The translations under genes and the position numbers were made by a program. The notes under the pieces are model-generated. The model was not told the origin of the DNA, did not search any database, and worked only from the letters and a program-made list of their open reading frames with translations. Shown here piece after piece: positions 8,010 to 10,947 of a stretch of 10,947 bases of DNA (the first letter of the stretch is position 1; each line of letters begins with the position of its first letter). Source of the DNA: CAYNST01 sp964399955. Lineage in GTDB: Bacteria > Pseudomonadota > Gammaproteobacteria > Pseudomonadales > Cellvibrionaceae. Where the stretch lies: the NCBI GenBank assembly GCA_964399955.1, contig CAYNST010000112.1, positions 1-10,947 on the forward strand, read 5' to 3'.

Positions 8010-8036
8010 ATTGTATTGTCGGGCTGGCGCTGTCAA
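8010..8036 (-). promoter_or_regulatory. probable sigma-70 promoter of the hybrid kinase gene
   Basis: On the minus strand a perfect -35 TTGACA (8031-8036) is followed after 15 bp by -10 TACAAT (8010-8015). The spacer is shorter than the ideal 17. Transcription would begin near 8003, giving a leader of about 95 nt before the start at 7908. Confidence 0.6.
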
Positions 8037-8062
8037 GACGTCGACCCGCAGCAAAAGCGAGC

Positions 8063-8078
8063 CCAGGTTTAGACCTGG
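8063..8078. promoter_or_regulatory. 16-bp palindrome upstream of the kinase promoter
   Basis: CCAGGT (8063-8068), TTAG, ACCTGG (8073-8078) form a perfect 6-bp-arm palindrome about 27 bp upstream of the -35. Outer bases (GCG and CGC) extend the stem imperfectly, and TTTTT follows on the plus strand at 8092-8096. It may be a regulator site or a weak plus-strand terminator for readthrough; no plus-strand gene ends here. Confidence 0.4.
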
Positions 8079-8116
8079 ACCCGCTTGGCACTTTTTAGGG
8101 GCGCTGAGAAGTTTGT

Positions 8117-8129
8117 GGTGTCAGACACC
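8117..8129. repeat. 13-bp perfect palindrome GGTGTC-A-GACACC
   Basis: Arms 8117-8122 and 8124-8129 around a single A. The motif resembles short palindromes dispersed in intergenic DNA of many proteobacteria (REP-like), but a single copy here cannot prove that. It may equally be a protein-binding site. Confidence 0.45.
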
Positions 8130-8168
8130 TGCCTGGTGAACCGCCGCAGCGAGGATTCCACTCCAGGC

Positions 8169-8192
8169 ACTGAACACAGACGTTTGTTCAGT
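8169..8192. promoter_or_regulatory. inverted repeat ACTGAACA-N8-TGTTCAGT, operator-like
   Basis: Perfect 8-bp arms at 8169-8176 and 8185-8192, 8 bp apart. Arms of this size and centre spacing (16 bp, between one and two helical turns) are common for dimeric repressors such as TetR-type proteins. No such regulator is encoded in the window. No gene starts immediately beside it; the nearest downstream start is the hybrid kinase. Confidence 0.45.
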
Positions 8193-8196
8193 CGCT

Positions 8197-8218
8197 GCTG
8201 TATATACGCGCGTACAGC
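8197..8218. promoter_or_regulatory. inverted repeat GCTGTA-N10-TACAGC with nested palindrome
   Basis: Arms 8197-8202 and 8213-8218; inside lies the perfect 10-bp palindrome TACGCGCGTA (8205-8214), overlapping the right arm. It starts 4 bp after the previous inverted repeat, so the two may form one composite site. Confidence 0.4.
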
Positions 8219-8296
8219 CGGTGCTGATTAAAAGCCTGACCGGTTCCACGTACGAGCGGGCGCGCAGCGGATGGAGGAAGACCCGCCGGCGGCCCA

Positions 8297-8324
8297 CGCA
8301 GGGATAATGGCGCAGGGATAATGG
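8297..8324. repeat. 14-bp perfect tandem duplication
   Basis: The unit CGCAGGGATAATGG occurs twice with no gap (8297-8310, 8311-8324), immediately after the end of the DUF6164 gene. Likely a replication-slippage duplication. Confidence 0.8.
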
Positions 8325-8332
8325 CGGGCCTA

Positions 8333-8701
8333 TCAGGCTGTCATCACGCTCCAGATGGGCACAACCGAAACCACCAGTACCAGAAGAATGACCACCACTG
8401 TCGCCACAAAGCGCGACGGGTTGGACGCCAGCTTTTGGCGTAGGGTAGGCACCTCCCCGCGGGCCTTTTGCTCCGCATAGGCCTGCCGCTGGTCAGCACT
8501 GCGTTCCACCTGATAGCGGTCGATGACTGCCCGGGCAGCGGCCAGTTGCGTCCGGTCTTCCAACCAGATGGCGGCCACACCCAGGCCGAAAAAACCGGCA
8601 TGGGTTTCGTAGGTGGCAAACCCGTGCTCCTGCATCAAGCGGCGCACATCGTCCGCTTCGTCTTCTGCGACGTTAAAAAGCTTGAACAGTAATACTGACA
8701 T
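8333..8701 (-). CDS. DUF6164 family protein with C-terminal membrane helix
   Basis: This 122-residue protein begins MSVLLFKLFNVAEDEADDV, typical of the DUF6164 family, where a small ferredoxin-like fold with conserved acidic residues and a YET.AG segment (here YETHAGFFG) precedes a polar helical region and, here, a C-terminal transmembrane helix (about 98-118). Function of the family is unknown. I chose ATG 8699-8701 because GGGG/GGGGTG lies just before it; a GTG two codons upstream (8707) overlaps that ribosome site and is less likely. The gene stands alone on the minus strand, 166 bp after the DUF3096 gene, with no visible partner. Confidence 0.82.
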   Translation of the reverse strand: MSVLLFKLFNVAEDEADDVRRLMQEHGFATYETHAGFFGLGVAAIWLEDRTQLAAARAVIDRYQVERSADQRQAYAEQKARGEVPTLRQKLASNPSRFVATVVVILLVLVVSVVPIWSVMTA

Positions 8702-8817
8702 TGACACCCCGGAAGTAGCACGCGCTCATGCTTGGGCGTTGAATTCGGCCGCACCGTGGAGACTAAGCCCGCAATGGACCAAGCAGCACGGGTAGGCGGG
8801 GAAAGTTCAACTTATGT

Positions 8818-8859
8818 GTCACTTCAGCACGCGTCCTAATTTGCGGGCTGAATACTGAC
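8818..8859. repeat. imperfect hairpin just after the DUF3096 stop
   Basis: GTCACTTCAGC (8818-8828) pairs with GCTGAATACTGAC (8847-8859) except for a small bulge. TATGTGT occurs on both sides (8813-8819, 8862-8868), as a short direct repeat. The right arm matches the MITE end at 899-913 in 12 of 15 positions. It may be a 3' end hairpin of the DUF3096 transcript, without a T-run, or a degraded mobile-element remnant. Confidence 0.4.
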
Positions 8860-8867
8860 CCTATGTG

Positions 8868-9017
8868 TTATAGACGAAAATTGAACCCGCCACCAAAAAG
8901 CCCAACCAGACCAATAACAATCAAGTAAATGGCCACAATGTAATTTAGTAGACGCGGCATCAGCAAAATCAGAATGCCGGCAATCAGAGAAATTAGAGGG
9001 GTGAGAGATACAGTCAT
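8868..9017 (-). CDS. DUF3096 family small membrane protein
   Basis: This 49-residue frame starts MTVSLTPLISLIAGILILLMPRLL and closely matches the known pattern of DUF3096 proteins: a first hydrophobic helix (about 7-20), the MPRLLNYIVA turn, and a second helix (about 26-43) ending in Gly-rich sequence. It should be a two-helix inner-membrane protein. The family's function is unknown; small size and near-universal hydrophobicity mean it could be a membrane-stress or structural peptide, which is speculation. An AAGAAGAG ribosome site precedes ATG 9017 by about 8 nt. It is short enough that automatic annotation may miss it. Confidence 0.87.
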   Translation of the reverse strand: MTVSLTPLISLIAGILILLMPRLLNYIVAIYLIVIGLVGLFGGGFNFRL

Positions 9018-9061
9018 GGTTTTGCTCTTCTTGAGTTGGCGGCCTTCTGCCGCATCGTGTG

Positions 9062-9089
9062 ATTATGCACCCATTGGATGTGCAAGCAA
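9062..9089 (-). promoter_or_regulatory. possible promoter of the DUF3096 gene
   Basis: On the minus strand TTGCTT (9084-9089) and CATAAT (9062-9067) are separated by 16 bp, about 45 bp before the start codon. The -10 is good (5 of 6), the -35 weak. Inside it TGCAC/GTGCA arms form an inverted repeat that might bind a regulator. Confidence 0.35.
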
Positions 9090-9166
9090 CTGTTTACGCA
9101 GGGCAACTGTGTGGCGGTTGGCAATCATGGCGACCTTGCTGGGCCGGTTAAGTCCAGTCAAGCGAG

Positions 9167-9445
9167 TCAGGGGCGGATAAACTTGCGTACATACCAGCAG
9201 CTGGCTTGAATATCATAGCCCTGCGCTTTGGCCCACTGTAAACCATGGCGCACCAGCCGCTCCGCCAAGCCGCGCCCACGGAACTCGGCCGGCACGTAGG
9301 TTTGGATGAAATCAATCGTCGTTGCCCCTACTCCCCGATGGCCTCCGGCACTTAGACGGTATTCCAACACCGCCTCCCGGCCTTCCACCGGCAATACAAA
9401 TCGTTTTGCGGAAAGATCGTGAACAATGTCAGTCCTGGCAGGCAT
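9167..9445 (-). CDS. short GNAT N-acetyltransferase (YjdJ-like)
   Basis: At 92 residues this matches the small one-domain GCN5-related acetyltransferases (PF14542 type), which transfer acetyl from acetyl-CoA to a usually unknown amine. The acetyl-CoA-binding loop is visible as VPAEFRGRGLAERLV (51-65, with the R-G-R-G-L-A core), preceded by the strand TTIDFIQTY and followed by the helix and the CWYV strand. No catalytic role can be assigned beyond the fold. A GAGGG ribosome site lies 6 nt before ATG 9445. It is divergent from the patatin gene; the 236-bp gap between them holds their promoters, but none is convincing. Confidence 0.87.
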   Translation of the reverse strand: MPARTDIVHDLSAKRFVLPVEGREAVLEYRLSAGGHRGVGATTIDFIQTYVPAEFRGRGLAERLVRHGLQWAKAQGYDIQASCWYVRKFIRP

Positions 9446-9681
9446 AATGACCCTCGTCTAACGGTTTCCTGACAGCCTGGCAGAGACCCGCTCGGCCAGG
9501 CGGATACAGGTGGCAAACCGGAGCCCCCGACACCAGAATCACGCGGGTGAATAAGGCTTCCGAACACAGATTCTTTGCCACAGAGGCGACGCAGGCGCTT
9601 CGGCAAGCAATTGTCAAATCGATTAGTATCTAAAACCAGTATTGTACGTTGCTGAACTGTCAACTAGCACAGGCTTACTCA

Positions 9682-10920
9682 ATGGCAATTAGAATTTTAT
9701 CTCTGGACGGCGGAGGGACCTGGGCCATTCTGCAAGCCATAGCTTTGAAGCACATATATAAAGACACAGGCGTCGGCACCAAATGCCGGGATATCCTCGA
9801 ACAGTTTGATGTGATCGCAGCCAACTCCGGCGGCAGCCTGATGCTGGCCGCCATGATAAAAGCGTCCTTCGAAGACGGCGACATAGACGATGTGATTGCG
9901 CTGTTTCTTCGTGAGCAAACACGCAAAAGCATCTTCAGACGGTACGGGTGGGGAGAAAAGCTGTTTACTCGTCTGTTCACAAAACTCCTTGGGGCCGGCC
10001 CAAGATATAAAACGGAAGGCAAGCTCGACGGCATCAGAGCGGCTATTGGCGCGTGCGCTGACATACCCATGTGCGAGCTGCACCAAAAAATAAAACCGCA
10101 CCTTGTTATTTGCAGTTTCGACTATGACCAAAACCGTGCAGTGTTCTTCAAAAGCAACCAGGATGACAAGTGTTACACACTGGCTGAAGCGGTAGATGCT
10201 GCCTGCAACGCCCCCGTCAACTTTTTTGACGAACCTGTCACTCTCCGCTATGACAAAAACCGCCGCCATCGCTTCTGGGACGGCGGTGTGGGAGGCAACA
10301 ACAACCCGGTGCTGGTGGGCATTACTGAGGCGCTCATTATTTACCCCTCCACGCCGCGAAGCGACCAGGATATCCTGGTGCTGAGCCTGGGAACCGGCAA
10401 TAACCTGTTGCCGTTAAACAACCCGGAACAACGCTGCCCAACCGACCACCAGAAGCTACTGCAGAACCTGGAAACATCAACTTTTTCTCGCGACGTCAAA
10501 AAGCTGAGCATGGCTATTATCTCCGAACCGCCGGAAGCCGCCAATTTTATCGCCCATATGTTACTGGGCGGAAGCAGCAGCACAAACCCGTCGCCTCACC
10601 CCGGCCCCTGCCTGGTGCGCATGAACCCTTTACTGCAGCCCGTACTCAATGACGGGCGCTGGTGTTTCCCTGCGGCTTTTTCAGCGATGGAGAAGAAAAC
10701 ATTCCTGAACCTGCTAGACCTGGACATGGACGCGCTGGAAGACAGGGAAATTAAAATGATTAAAGCGCTTGGCCACTGGTGGGTCAATGACCGGGTCGTC
10801 AATCAAAGTATACGCTACGACTCGCAAACCCTCCGGTGCGAAATAGGTCATGACCGATTTTCAGCAGCTCGTGCGGACTGGTTGGAGCGCTGCGGGTTAA
10901 CAGAGCGGCCAAACAATTAA
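9682..10920 (+). CDS. patatin-like phospholipase
   Basis: This 412-residue protein has a patatin fold at its N-terminal half: oxyanion-hole loop SLDGGGTWA (7-15), nucleophile elbow AANSGGS with Ser49, and the catalytic Asp200 in WDGGVGGNNNP. A Ser-Asp dyad hydrolysing lipid acyl esters is expected. The motifs depart from the classical DGGGxRG and GxSxG: W replaces R, A replaces the following G, and the elbow begins with A instead of G. I recall a proteobacterial patatin subgroup with the same DGGGTW and ANSGGS forms, so the enzyme is probably active. No signal peptide is seen, so it is likely cytoplasmic. I chose ATG 9682 (ACAGG 8 nt upstream) over a TTG 33 nt earlier. No cGAS-like cyclase or other defence gene is visible next to it, though the right side is cut by the window. 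Substrate and role are unknown. Confidence 0.88.
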   Translation: MAIRILSLDGGGTWAILQAIALKHIYKDTGVGTKCRDILEQFDVIAANSGGSLMLAAMIKASFEDGDIDDVIALFLREQTRKSIFRRYGWGEKLFTRLFTKLLGAGPRYKTEGKLDGIRAAIGACADIPMCELHQKIKPHLVICSFDYDQNRAVFFKSNQDDKCYTLAEAVDAACNAPVNFFDEPVTLRYDKNRRHRFWDGGVGGNNNPVLVGITEALIIYPSTPRSDQDILVLSLGTGNNLLPLNNPEQRCPTDHQKLLQNLETSTFSRDVKKLSMAIISEPPEAANFIAHMLLGGSSSTNPSPHPGPCLVRMNPLLQPVLNDGRWCFPAAFSAMEKKTFLNLLDLDMDALEDREIKMIKALGHWWVNDRVVNQSIRYDSQTLRCEIGHDRFSAARADWLERCGLTERPNN

Positions 10921-10947
10921 CACTTAGCCACACCTGCAGCCGCAAAA

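Noticed and set aside
8198..8217. CTGT...ACAG, resembling a LexA (SOS) box
   Set aside because: The spacing between CTGT and ACAG is 12 bp; the gammaproteobacterial LexA box needs 8.
9147..9460. GTTAAGT and GTCTAAC around the GNAT gene, resembling integron attC core sites
   Set aside because: They are about 300 bp apart with the gene between them, in the wrong arrangement, and no paired arms within 57-141 bp are present.
9649..9681. Upstream TTG start for the patatin gene
   Set aside because: No ribosome site, and the patatin fold begins right after the ATG at 9682.

Overview
The window looks like chromosomal DNA of a marine or polysaccharide-degrading gammaproteobacterium, most likely near Cellvibrionaceae (Cellvibrio, Saccharophagus, Teredinibacter and relatives). 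The main clue is the left edge, which encodes a lipoprotein with long polyserine linkers, a hallmark of secreted proteins in that group. The fairly GC-rich sequence, a soluble-type PQQ sugar dehydrogenase and a DUF2914 membrane protein fit the same picture. This placement is inference from protein style; there is no rRNA or marker gene here.

Layout from left to right. Positions 1-290 (minus) hold the N-terminus of the polyserine lipoprotein, cut by the window edge. Positions 291-764 show no convincing gene. Positions 765-921 hold a 141-bp non-coding mobile element with perfect 15-bp inverted ends and a perfect 8-bp target duplication (IS66-type MITE), inserted just past the stop of a single-pass membrane protein with a DUF2914 domain (930-1904, minus). 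A divergent gene (2197-3801, plus) encodes a multi-pass membrane region fused to a PQQ-dependent sugar dehydrogenase. It converges on glpK, glycerol kinase (3814-5295, minus). Upstream of glpK on the same strand is a large soluble hybrid histidine kinase (5386-7908; PAS-PAS-GAF-HisKA-HATPase-REC). Its promoter region (8000-8330) is unusually rich in palindromes.

The right third holds small genes on the minus strand: a DUF6164 protein (8333-8701), a 49-residue DUF3096 membrane protein (8868-9017) and a short GNAT acetyltransferase (9167-9445). Divergent from these is a patatin-like phospholipase (9682-10920, plus).

Functionally, glycerol phosphorylation and periplasmic sugar oxidation are both carbon-entry steps, and the hybrid kinase could regulate some of this, but the sequence does not prove a shared pathway. 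The genes look mostly like separate transcription units; only kinase-glpK (90-bp gap) could be co-transcribed. No complete novel defence or mobile system is visible. The best leads are the MITE, the sugar dehydrogenase fusion, the palindrome cluster and the divergent patatin.
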